Shown: one piece after another, positions 24,201 through 41,440 of the stretch
Numbering within the stretch: the stretch's first letter is position 1
Layout: every line of letters starts with the position of its first letter
Assembly (NCBI RefSeq): GCF_020085105.1
Contig: NC_058045.1
Span: 17,842,333-17,906,332 of the forward strand
Source of the DNA: Siniperca chuatsi
Taxonomy: Eukaryota > Chordata > Actinopteri > Centrarchiformes > Sinipercidae
Direction of reading: 5' to 3'
DNA: 64,000 nt
The notes under the pieces: generated by a model
What the model saw: only the letters and a program-made list of their open reading frames with translations
Database searches by the model: none
What the model was told of the DNA's origin: nothing
Position numbers and translations under genes: made by a program

Positions 24201-25770
24201 CTATTCACCTTTGATGAGCTGAGTTGTTAGTACAAGTCACTTTCCTGTAGCATTATTACCTTTGTCAGATATGTACATTGTGTGAAAGAAAAAGTGCAAC
24301 ATTGCGTGACCTCATAGTGGTTGTATGTTTTTATAAGTGTACTTGTGCGTGCCGTGTGTACATGTGCAATTGTGGCAAACTGTTGCACATCTGAAGCAAA
24401 TAAGTACTGTACAGGTTAACCATTAACTGACAGTAATTACTGTACTATATGAAAATCAGGACTGCAGAGGAGGCCATGACACCGCTCTAGGGACAGGATA
24501 ACATCTAAAAAAAAAAAAAAAAGTAGACAAAAAGTTCTTATGGTTCGTCTCTGTGTGGATATGTAAAAAAAAAAAAAATTGATGCGTGCACTGATGATCG
24601 TGATTTCCAGCAGCTATGTCCTCATCCCTCCTCTCTATTTGCACAAAGACCAGCTCCGTATGAGCTCCCACTGACAACAAGTGGCTCTGAGAAAGCGACA
24701 GCATCTCTTATCAATGATTAATTTTGCTATTCATCTCCATATGTATGTGTGGATTATTAATCAGCTGCTGACATGGCCTAGTTCGAGAGGAGATGGCACG
24801 GCTGTCTGTTTTCGTTTTTCCAATCTCCCAGTAGCGGGCATGGGTGTGTTGAATTTGCATTTTACGCTGTAAATTTTAATCGTTTAGCAGGTGTACACTT
24901 GAGATCTGGTTATGTAGAAGAAATGCAGCAACAAACCGTGTCAGAGTCTGGAGAGCTATAGGTGTGTGAGAGTGCAGGTGTCAATGTTTTTTAATTTATT
25001 TTTTTATTCGTGTCTGTGTGTCCTCTATCTTTACTACTTATCAGTTCAATTTAGTGCACTTTATTGGCATGACAGTTCATAAAAAATATAGAAAAGGCTT
25101 CTATTTAGGATTTAAGTTTTGATCCATATTAGTTATTAAAATGCTTTTTTGTGTATGTTTTGTGTGCATGAATATGTCATGAGCATTTATCATTGACCTG
25201 ACATAGTAGTGAAGCAGTTGCTGAACTTTAATGTATGAGTAAAGTTTGGTAGGTGTGCATACTTGAAGGATTGGGAAGATCTGATTAACCAATAAATATT
25301 ACTAATATACAACAGACCTGTTATTTTTAGACAAGTCTGACTGTGTGGGGAATTCAAGGTCATCTGACTAAGGGTAAGGTTAAGAATTGGGTTGTGGTGT
25401 TGGTGTAGTAGGTTATAGTAGAGTAAATCAGCAACAGAAGAGTAATATGGGAGGGGGAATACAAATATCCGTCAGGCAAAATTGCTAACTTTTCTTCACC
25501 CTCCTGCCTGTTTGGTCAGCACTGCATATATTCATTATTCAACATACATTTTTTTTTTATAAGGTTATGTACGAGTGGGACATTTTACAGTTTAAAAATA
25601 AACTCCTAAATGCTCTTTGGTTGAAAAACTATGTAAGGTCGACACAATTTCTAAAATTTCTAAATTTCCTCAATCTCTGGTATTTCTGTACTCTAATTTC
25701 TTGTTTTTTTTATCATCTGAAATATCTGCCACTGCTAACGTTTCTGTGCTAATATTGTCCGTTAATATCT
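21254..25770. other. Presumed hras intron 1, first part
   Basis: No coding exon is supported. It contains poly(A) runs near 24508 and 24566 and two complex patches that could be regulatory (about 23530-23640 and 24690-24780, the latter with AATGATTAATTTTGC and TTATTAATCAGCTGCTGAC). Confidence 0.45.
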
Positions 25771-25779
25771 GCTCTAATT

Positions 25780-26721
25780 TGAAGACGTCTTTTTAGGCTC
25801 TGGGAAATTGTGATTGGCTTTAGTCACCATTTTCTGACATTTTATAGACCAAACAATCAGTTAATCAGAAAAATATGTGGCAGATTAATCTAGGGCTGGG
25901 TGATATGGCCAAAAATGTTATCACGATAAAAATGTTCGTATCAGTTGATATTGATTATTAAAATCACGATAAATGTCAAATCATTGTTTCTTTCAAGTTT
26001 AAAGGCTGATTTTTGCTCCTGAGTGAAAGTTGAAGAAACCAGACGGTTAATTGTGGTTTTAAACTATTCTTTATTGTCAGAACAGAACACTTACCAAACA
26101 GTGGAACATTTCATAAATCTGAGGTAGAACATTGAGAGCAATTATAATGATAGAATCTTTTTTCAGCATCAAAATATGCTTAACTGACTAGACTGTAATT
26201 TCTTACTTTCTGCGTGTTCTAAAAGATGATATTGTTTCAAATGATGAGACAGGTTTGTGGTGTTGCCTGTCTTAGCTGGCACAGTTTGTAGTGCCCGCTC
26301 CTTTGTTGTTGTGTTTTTTTTTTTTTTTGGTAATAAATAATGTAAATAGAAATTTCTCCAAACTACTGCAGTTGAGTGACCTTTCTTGTCGACGATGGCT
26401 TTGTCCTGTTTCAAGCTTGTCATGGGCACTGCGTTTTGTTCTGTGTTGCTCTCGCTCATTTCTCTTACCAGTATTTTGCTTATTCTGCTCCAACTACAAG
26501 TCAGCCACTGTGTCTGTAAGTATACTTGTATTCGGAGGAGGAGGAGTAGGTCTTCTTCTTCTTCTTCTTCTTTTGCACCTCCTCTCCCGGGGTATTGGTG
26601 GTTTAATTATATCGAACATCTGTTATATTTCTATCGAGGAAATTTATATTGAGATAATTATCGTTTTATCGCCCAGCCCTATGTTAATCGATAATGAAAA
26701 TAATTGTTAGTTGTAGACCTA
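25780..26721 (-). mobile_element. hAT-family repeat interrupted by a second hAT
   Basis: Read on the minus strand from 26721 the sequence is TAGGTCTACAACTAACAATT, then ATTTTCATTATCGATTAA. After the inserted element it resumes at 25890 with GATTAATCTG, TTTGGTCTATAAAATGTCAG, CACAATTTCCCAGAGCC and GACGTCTTCAAATT. That order matches, from memory, the common fish hAT repeat starting TAGAGCTGCAACTAACG. The far end is not recognised, so the left limit is approximate. Confidence 0.6.
25891..26681 (-). mobile_element. hAT transposon, internally deleted, encoding only a BED-finger remnant
   Basis: The ends are TAGGGCTGGGTGATA at 25891 and, on the other strand, TAGGGCTGGGCGATA at 26681: a 15-base inverted repeat with one mismatch. 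The flanks GATTAATC and TGTTAATC agree at 6 of 8 positions, a decayed 8-base duplication expected of hAT. The minus frame 26169-26459 encodes the start of a ZBED-type transposase: TAVVWRNFYLHYL, a lysine run caused by a poly(T) tract, then TVPAKTGNTTNLSHHLKQYH. The finger's usual cysteine pair is missing, although NTTNLSHHLKQYH (zinc-binding histidines) is kept. A (CTT)n tract at about 26549-26573 interrupts the right part. It lies inside another hAT repeat. Confidence 0.7.
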
Positions 26722-27390
26722 ATCCATGATGGCAAACTCGTCATCGCGTTTTAGTGAATTCCACTGAAGTCCACTTTCTCTAATCCCAATGACCAGTCTA
26801 TATTATAACGTTATTTTGTGTCCATGCTGTTTCCATCACATTAAACTAGATTAGTTTCTGATTAGCCCTGATGTGAATCCTTGCCCTGTCTTGAAGTTGT
26901 AGCCTACAGTGACCATCGTCTGTCTGCCCTGCACAAGTCTCTTCACACAGCTGCTATTTATTTGGTTAAAGGAGGCTGTGAGGAGAGAGGCTGGCTCTGC
27001 CACAGTCTCTGTACTCTAGCCAGGGCGGGCTGCACTGTGTACCAGGTTGATTTATATAAAGTGAGGCAAAAGGAAGCTAAATGTTTGGCCACAAGATTGA
27101 GGGGTCAGGATAATTCCCTTCCTGTTGTGCTTGCGAATTATAGCAGTGAGGGTGTTTTTTTTTACAAGAAGGCCATTGTTGATGTTGGTAACGGTGTACA
27201 GAGCTACCTGTTCCATTAAAGTGAGCAATGGCACACAAAGTGTGTGTCTGTGTGTTTGAATGAGAGCTGCTAAATGGCTGTGTCGTCAGTTAGCAAGTCT
27301 GCTTTTCTGTCAATCATTAATATCAGTGAGCCAGTCTTGGCTAAACTTAGTCTGCCCCCACATCAGCACAGATACAGACACAAATAACAC

Positions 27391-27669
27391 TGTGTTGCTC
27401 TCGCTCATTTCGCTTACCGGTATTTTGCTTATTCCGCTCCAACTACAAGCCTGTCAGCCGCTGTGTCTGTAAGCATACCTGTATTCCTGCGACATGATGT
27501 TCATCGTCTACTTATTCTATTTAATGGCAGGTGGCAACCAGCGTTTAAGGTGCATTAGTGCCCCCCTCTCCTGGTGTATAGGTGGTTTAATTAGCTATAT
27601 TGAACATTTGTTATATTTCTATCAAGGAAAATTATATCGAGATAATTATCGTTTTATCGCCCAGCCTTA
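27391..27669 (-). mobile_element. Truncated second copy of the same hAT element
   Basis: From TGTGTTGCTCTCGCTCATTT to ATCGCCCAGCCTTA it repeats the right-hand 240 bases of the 25891-26681 element with scattered differences. It lacks the (CTT)n tract and has a different segment there (GCGACATGATGTTC onward). Only the right terminus is present. Confidence 0.7.
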
Positions 27670-33828
<6,159 letters not shown>

Positions 33829-34075
33829 TGCAGGTGAGACATTTCTCCAGAAATTTCTTTTTCTTCTTGGATAGCTTTGCACTAAAATGGGAAGTTTCCA
33901 TATTGGTCTGTTATGCTGGAACTCGTGTCTTTTTCATGTATATGACTGCCCATTGTAATTAAAAACAAATGTGAAACCATATCTCCCTCAGCTAAATTTT
34001 TCACAGTCTCAGTTTTCCTACAAACATTAAAATGGCACTAACATCTGTCCCCTCTTGTGTAATTTCTTTCCCCAG

Positions 34076-36935
34076 CTGACTGTTGCACATTGAGGAGAAA
34101 CGCTACAGCGCGTAGTGGCAGCATGGACTTAAAGATAGAAAGATAAAACAACTCAATGATGAAATATAAACTTTTTTTCAAAAAAGAGGATGATTGAAGC
34201 AAAAGCTCTCAAGGAAACCACCAGAGCTGACTGAACCATAGACCTTTTATGGAAAGGCGGATTTGGACTGTTGCCTAAGTGGCTACCCGAACTAGCCTGG
34301 TCTGGTCCCTTTTTTTTTTTTTTGGTCCACATGTTGACCTGTGAGCAACACCACTAATGACTCTTTGTCAATTCCAGTGTGGTCTCGCTGGGTAGCTTCA
34401 CAGGTTTCCTGCTAACTTATTGTTTTCAGTCTCAACACTGGTCTTAAAAGGGTGTCTCTGACCTCCTTCCACCTTGAAAGCCTAATTCCACTCCCGCTGC
34501 CTGCACTCTGGAAGGACTGACTGATTTAAATGGAAAGGACTGGAATGGACATTTAGTTACCCAAACACCTCTCACATATGTAACCCACCATCCCACTCTA
34601 CATGCCTTTGGTTTCCCTGGAATGGCTGTGTAGTCCCACCATTATACTGGATACAGGGGGTGGAGGCTGGCATGGGAATGACTAATTTGTCGTTGTTGTT
34701 TAACAGATAGCCTAGCTGTAAAAAATGATTTTGTTTTTGATATAGAAAAAAAATGTGTTTGCAGAATTTGAAAGTCACTGAGCAATATGTGAGCAAGGGT
34801 GTTTATTTCAGATGGCACCTGGTGTGACATTTTTCATGACCTGCCTGATGTAGTTGGAATTCCTTTTGGGATAGAAATGTTGAATGGATATAAAGATAGA
34901 TGAATTTCTCCTTTACAGATGTTTCTTTGCTAAGAGTTGTCTTTGTGGAATAATAATAATAATAATAGTAATGGCTAGTGTACTTAAGTTTTGGTGCAAT
35001 AGGATTCTTTACTGTCCACAAAGTATTGGGAATAAACCACCTCTCATGGATACTTATTTTCCTGTTTTACTTTGGTTTAGGAAGGAGAGGTACTGTGCAT
35101 GAAAATGTAGCTGTTGTCATCTTTCCAGCTGGAGTAGTTGCCTGTAGAATAGGAGGACAACCCTACGCTTGAACAGTTATAAATTGACAATGTTATGGTT
35201 TTAGAAAAAATGACAACCAGTTTATTTTTTCTTACATTTCATTTCAGTAACTGTATGGTGTACAACTCTTATTTACTACATGGTGATAATAGCATGGTGA
35301 TAACAGCTGTTTTTTGATTGCAAAAATCACTCCTTGTGGATGATAAGGCTCAGGAATCAGGGTCCAGGAAGGTCTCACTTTCCAGGAAGCAGTCCTGGAA
35401 ACCAGGATTGAGGATGCCACCAGTTAGCTTTGCAGAGTGTAATGCACAAGTCCTGCCTCAGAGTCAAACTTCAGTTTTTCCACACACCGTACTATCCTCA
35501 AACTGCTCCTCTTTGTCTGCCACCTCAGCTCTACAATAGAACAATAACAGGTCAGGTGCTAATCATGTCATAACCATATTTACTGTACATGTGGGACTAT
35601 TGTGTGTAATAGGAGATGGATATTGGGTTATGGGAGTGCATTGCTTTTTTTCTTAATACTGACTAGCTTGTGTTCAACACAACTGCATTAATTTGCTGAG
35701 AAAAAGACTGCTCTATGTTTACTTTGCCTTATCTGTTAGCTAGTTTGTACCTCGTGTATACAGCAAGCTCTACCTGAGACGATTGTGTGTTCTGTTGGCT
35801 GCATTGTTTTGTTCGTTTGATTATGTGTGCAACAAACAAAAAATATAGAAGTGTGTTGAGTTTAGACTTGCGCTGTATAGAATTTGAAAGACAAGTCCCT
35901 GAAAACACTACACTGATTTTTTTGGGGGGGGGGTTCTGTAATGGCATGTGCATCTGAATGTGATCCATTTAATCTAACGAGTGGAAAAACAACAAAGAAT
36001 TCTTTAGACAAAAGCCCAGTATAAGCCAAGTTGTCTTGCACCCACGTTCACGTCCCATGTACTTTTGGTCCAGATTGTACTTTTAACAGTTCAGAGAATT
36101 GGTCATGTATGATAATGTATGGAGTTCCAGACACTACAGGCAGGTTTTGGCATCAAGCTTCAGATGCAAACCTCAAAGACATCTAAAACCTCTTCCATGA
36201 AAGACGTCAAATGTTATTTTGTAATCGTCTCCTTTCAAGGTTTTTTTTTTCTGCCCTAATTGATTTTGTACAGTTAAAGTTACTCTTTTTACGTCATATG
36301 GTAGTGGTCAATTTGTTTTTATCAGTTAACTGTTCATTTCTCTGCTTGGAGGAAGGATATGAACTGTGAATGTGTTTGAGTCTTTAGATATTGTTTGAAA
36401 GAAGCCTCGTGTTTAAAATTTACAATATTGAAATAATGCAGGAGTTGATCCTCGGTCCCACTTCTGGCTGTGTTGTAACTTTTATTTTTTACCCATTGTA
36501 CTTTTAATGGAAAAAGAGTGTGGCGTTTGTAACATGTAATTACAGTCCTAATAGTATGCTTGTCCTCTCCCAGTCAATCTTTAAACAGTACATCCATGAT
36601 AATATTACCATAGAATTCCACAAATCTATGTATTCAGATTCCCACTGCATTAGAATATCAACGTCATGTTGCCACAGCGATACTCCAGCCAGCAAACCAC
36701 AAGCATACATGTCAGAAAACCTGCCGAGCATGACAAAGACTGTATGGACCACTGGGAGTTTTGCACAAGGATACAGTGGGCTCAAGGGCTTGTTTCTCCC
36801 TTGCAAACTGTGGAACGGAGGTGTGGAAGGAATTTGTGAAAATGTTAACTGTTTAGCTATTTAAAATGTATTTACTCTTTGAAAATGTGGCAAATGTATT
36901 GCAGGACAGGAATAAAGATGTCAAGATGAAATTGT
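34076..36935 (+). other. hras: hras 3'UTR (terminal noncoding exon)
   Basis: An acceptor TTTCCCCAG at 34075 begins a noncoding exon running to a poly(A) signal, AATAAA, at 36911-36916; an earlier AATAAA lies near 35030. The stretch has long T runs and a (TAA)n near 34950. The end is inferred from the signal only. Confidence 0.55.
36911..36916 (+). terminator. Candidate distal poly(A) signal of hras
   Basis: AATAAA followed by a GT-rich stretch (TTGTGCCTTTGG) about 25 bases on. It gives a 3'UTR near 2.9 kb, within the range of vertebrate RAS genes. Confidence 0.5.
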
Positions 36936-38237
36936 GCCTTTGGTCCCTCAACCATCTAACTTTCTCATCATGTTCCTGTCAAATTTGAGATTTGCTGCTA
37001 TCTACAGGCTACTTTGTGTATTATGTTTGAGAGTACAGTATGACGATCATAGACTGGGACTGAGATTTTTTTGAGAATCTTGCGTTTACACAAGGGTTCA
37101 TCACTGCCATCGGCAGTGTCATTCATGAGATGTTTTTCAGGTGAATAGGGCAGACCTCTTTTTTTTAATTTTAGTAAACTCAAAAAAAGCATTTCAATGC
37201 CCAAAGGGAAAAAAAATATCTTAATGATTCCTTCATAGATAAACTGAAGTTAAAGTTAATGAGTTCATCTTGTGCCAGTAAATTGGTGTGTTGGTATCAA
37301 TTCTGATATATGTGGCAGATATTTGCCTCACTATACTGATGCTTGCTTATATAAAGAAAAAGACTATTGCACAGAAAATAGGTCAAGTGTGTGTGTGTGT
37401 TTGGTCACTTCCAGCAGCTGAAAAGGAAGGAGGAAAAATGTATTCTTTCACTCCACCATGCATACTGTATAATGGAGTGAAAGAAAGCAGCACAATGAGG
37501 CATAGCATAAGAATATTTCTAATTTGTAATTTTACATGTGTAATTTTATATGAATAAATAAATGTTAAATGCAATATAAAATTTGTTAGACGCAGTTAGA
37601 CTGAGCTGATTGTAAAGCCAATCTCTCCTGATAACCACAATGGTAAAGCCAATCTCTACTCACTCTGCAAAAGAGCATTTGGGAGGTCTTTGCATTTTAT
37701 TACTGCTGGTATTGATGTTATTTATATTACTATGTATGCTAACCCATATGGTACAGCTGGAATTAATGACTGCATTTACAGGTCAATATCATATAAGTGC
37801 TGAATAGATGTAAAAGAGTGACTAAAGCAAGACAAACATTTACCAATACAGGAGCAGGGGGCAAAATCAGTATGATTTTTTGTGATCCTATTATTGATCC
37901 AAGAGATTAGACAGTTTCACTATCCAAACATTGAAAGCATGGCTCCTCTAGCAGTCATAAATGATCATTATCACAAATACTAATATAATATATACTGCAT
38001 ATTGGTTTGGTGGGTCACTGTTATATTCCTGTCTTGTTTGTTCAAACCATGTAGCCTAGTTACAGCTTTTTATGGCAGATGATTTCGTAATTGTGAGGTT
38101 GTTCTGTTACTTGTTTTCATGGGTCATAAAAGACAGGAGGTTGTCCATAACGCCGAGACAGACAGAAAGCCAAGGGTTGGTGCGTGTTGGTGATTGGAAA
38201 AGATACACAGAAAATCATTTTTGGATAAACCATAATC
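36936..38237. other. hras to UEV-gene intergenic region
   Basis: No exon is recognised. It must hold the promoter and any 5'UTR of the UEV-only gene. No TATA box or CpG patch is evident. Confidence 0.5.
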
Positions 38238-39620
38238 ATGTCATACTCTGAAGTTACGATTAAGAAAACGCTCCTTAAGGTAAGAATAATCACCAACAAT
38301 TGAAAGAAGAATTTATTCTCTCTAAATCAAACATAAACAATTGAATTGTGTGTATAGATTTTTTTCAGTTTGTTTTCTATCCTTTTGTTTTGAAGACATA
38401 TCTTCGCAAACATGTGGCCCATGAAATATACGTTGCGTTGACTCACTTCAAAAACCTTGAGCCCATGATGGATAAATACGGTAAGAAGCCAAAGAACAGC
38501 TAGCAAGCTGTTGCTGAACTCATTCAACAAGTGGAAAATTTCAATAAGCACTCTAAATGATACAGTCATTGTTTCATTTTTTACAGTTTACAATGATGGA
38601 ACCACAAAGGACTTGATGAGTCTCAGCGGAACCATTCCTGTCGTGTTTCAAGGTAACAATGACTTTGCATTTTATACTGTGTGACCCTATTAAACAGCTA
38701 AATGTGATTGATCAATTCAAATCCAAAATAAAAAAGATAAAGCTCGTAATCTCTTAGAATATGCAAGATAAAATACTTTTCCCCCCTGTTCTCATACAAG
38801 ACCACACCTTCAACATCCCAGTGTGCCTGTGGATTGAGGAAACTTACCCCCAAACTGCTCCAATCTGCTATGTCAGACCCACACAAGAGATGGTGGTCCT
38901 CAGAGGAAAGTATATCTGCAGTGACGGTGAAGTCGTGCTGCCTTACCTTGAGGAGTGGAAGAATGTGAGAATTAAAATTTTATCTTGTATTCTTTGACAG
39001 GGCTGCATGTAAAAAGAGACAGACAATGGCATCAGGGTTAAGGACTGAAGTTTGCTGGCACTGACATGTACAGCAGGGTGTGATTTAGAGCTTTACAGCC
39101 ATGTTACAATGGTGTGACTTTGCCTTTCCCCTACCAGGGCGAGTGTGACCTAGTGAGCCTACTGCAGGTGATGGTTGTCACATTTGGAGACTTCCCTCCC
39201 GTATGTATGCAGTCTCATCCAGAGCCTGAACAAGCTTGTAAGTAACACTCACACAGGCAGAAAGCCAGCCTCCATGTAGTTTCAAAACAACACTTGCATC
39301 TATGCGCTAGATACAAGTTGATGTTGATAAGACAGATACAAGATTCATATCTAGGCCACACCTGATTAAATGTGAATGTAAGTTTATCCCTCATAAATCT
39401 AGTGCTGAAAATACCTTTCCCTTGTCAACATGTTTATGTATTTGTTGTGACTGATAAGGACTCTCCATAAATGATATATATATATATATATATATTCTTA
39501 GGTCGGCTGCACTTCCACAGAGAAGCAGATGTATTTTCAAAGACAGATGGAAGTTTGCATCTGTATTTAGCCAGAGAAGATGATCAACCTTTCCAGCCAG
39601 AAAATGAAACCAACTGTTAG
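38238..39620 (+). CDS. UEV-domain-only protein, tsg101/uevld relative
   Basis: Six exons: 38238-38279, 38396-38480, 38587-38652, 38801-38964, 39138-39237 and 39502-39620, giving 191 residues. Residues 1-140 align without gaps to the human TSG101 UEV domain (YNDGTTKDLMSLSGTIPV, FNIPVCLWIEETYP, PICYVRPTQEM, LPYLEEWKN, LLQVMVVTFGDFPPV). Exons 3 and 4 have the same lengths, 66 and 164, and phases as in the tsg101 gene 1.8 kb downstream, so the two arose by duplication. UEV proteins resemble E2 enzymes but lack the catalytic cysteine. There is no coiled coil, steadiness box or LDH domain; the tail of about 50 residues (SHPEPEQACRLHFHREADVF onward) is unrecognised. In human numbering Y63, Y68, F142 and S143 of the PTAP pocket are F, F, C and M here. 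V43, N45, D46 and W75 of the ubiquitin face are kept and F88 is Y. It could be a reduced uevld or a fish-specific paralogue. Confidence 0.85.
39474..39495 (+). repeat. (TA)n tract before the last UEV-gene exon
   Basis: A TA run ends six bases before the AG of the exon 6 acceptor (TTCTTAG, 39501), replacing most of the usual pyrimidine tract. Confidence 0.85.
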
Positions 39621-39638
39621 TCTTTTGTGGAATTTGAC

Positions 39639-39644
39639 AATAAA
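39639..39644 (+). terminator. Candidate poly(A) signal of the UEV-only gene
   Basis: AATAAA only 18 bases past the stop codon, followed by T/GT-rich sequence (TTGTGTAAAGACTGTTTGTG). This implies a very short 3'UTR. Confidence 0.5.
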
Positions 39645-41040
39645 TTGTGTAAAGACTGTTTGTGTGTTGCCTGTAATGAAGTGTTTTAGCCTATTTTTTA
39701 TGTTTCATTATTTTCCAAATGATTTAGACTGTAAATGTCATTCAGCACCTGGTGAAAACATATCGACTGATTGGTGTGAATGTATTGCATTCTTTTTTTA
39801 AATGGTTTGAAATGTTTTTCATATGAACATAAACTACTTTGGCATTTGAATCTCTGTGTTCATAGACACACATTGCTTTACAAGCAGCTCATAAAACTGC
39901 ACCCAAAGGCCCATTTGTTGTGATCTTATCCACAAATGTTTTGGACTTTTGACCAGTGAAGAGAGAAGTTAGTAATTTGTAGAACACATACACAGAAAGG
40001 TACAGCAGTAAAACATGGTATATTATAGAAGAGTGCAGCTTATTTAATTTTGACAGAGAATATAGAACAGAAATTCATTAATGTAAGCCAACTTGTTTTG
40101 CTTGTTGATGTAATTTATCAGTTACTGTGTTTAAAATTGTTGTGTCTTCTTTCGTAAAATGTTTCAGTGGATGCATAAGCTAATACCTAGATTAACCACA
40201 ACTTTCAAAACTGTCAAAACTGTTCTCAAAGACAGGATTATTAATTGACAGCATCACACAACCTCTTGTGAAAAGTGACTCATTCATTGATTCATTCAGG
40301 TATAGAATTAGGGTAAATAAAGAGCCATGTTAAACATGTTTGTGCTTATTATTGTGGAAATCATCATACAAAAGTTGACTTGTTTGTTGCCAAACAAACA
40401 AGTAAATTTTTGATTTTGCCCTTATGTGTGATGTGTGAAGGAAACTCTAATCTAATCGGATGTAGATAGTGAATATCCTTTTCAGCAAATGTCCCTTGTC
40501 ATTCATCATTAAACTGTAAGTGGGTTTATATTACTGTATATCTGTCTTCCTTGTTCTGCATTGTTCTTGTCATTGGTAAGGTTTTTTTTGACAGTGTTCC
40601 TTAAATTGCTTTTTTTAATCCAATCATCATAGTTTTAGAAACTCTTTCTCTACTTTTAGATGAGTTAATACAGTAAGGGCTAGAACTGAACTGCATCTGT
40701 AAGGGTTTATAAGTGTTGATTTTCAGCTACACTTACTGCAAGTCTGTTTTATGTAGTATTTGTCTTACCTTTCACTTGATAGCTACCTTTGATATATTAC
40801 TGGAGTTCTTAGAGAATAACGAAGTTATAATTTACCTGGAAAATCATTAAAAATACGGCAATACATCAGCAGAAAGCAGTAAGAGATCATGATAATATGA
40901 TTATATAACTGTGCTGTAGGTGAAGTCACACCTACAGTATGAGCCATTCTGACAAATCCTTTGTCGTCATCCTCATGTATATTGTCTTCCTGCCGAGGAA
41001 AAGGAAAAGAATAGATTAAAATTAAATCATTGCTTGTTTT
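39645..41040. other. Spacer between the UEV-only gene and tsg101
   Basis: AT-rich, with no exon recognised. I looked for exons of an LDH domain, as in UEVLD, and saw none. Confidence 0.55.
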
Positions 41041-41059
41041 TTCTACTGTACTCTGTTCT

Positions 41060-41440
41060 AATGATCACGTCACACGCGGACCGGAAGCAGTCAGGTGGAT
41101 TGCCGGAAATTCCTTTTGTTGACTATCGGATATTTGTTTTTCGGTCTCTTTTTAAGAACAATTGATTTACTGTTTTGATCTATTTTCTATTCTTACTTGG
41201 TTTATTGAATCTTGGCGTGTCAACAACAGATACATTACTCGTTTTGGACTGGAAGGTTTTATATAGACACCGTATCATTGTCTTAATTGTACTCAGGCCC
41301 GAGGCTGGGCTAACTTTAGCCTAGCATTCACTGACGAGCTAGCGTTAGCTTGTGTTAGCTGTCACTCCAGCTGGCTTAAAAATCAGCTGCTCACTCATTT
41401 TACTCATTAATAAGAACAGTTAAAACAAACACCCAACAAC
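41060..41440 (+). promoter_or_regulatory. tsg101: tsg101 promoter and 5'UTR
   Basis: A TATA-less patch carries a CRE-like CACGTCAC (41066-41073) and two ETS-type sites, CCGGAAGC (41081) and CCGGAAAT (41103), typical of housekeeping promoters. Unspliced 5'UTR probably leads to the ATG at 41441. Confidence 0.5.
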
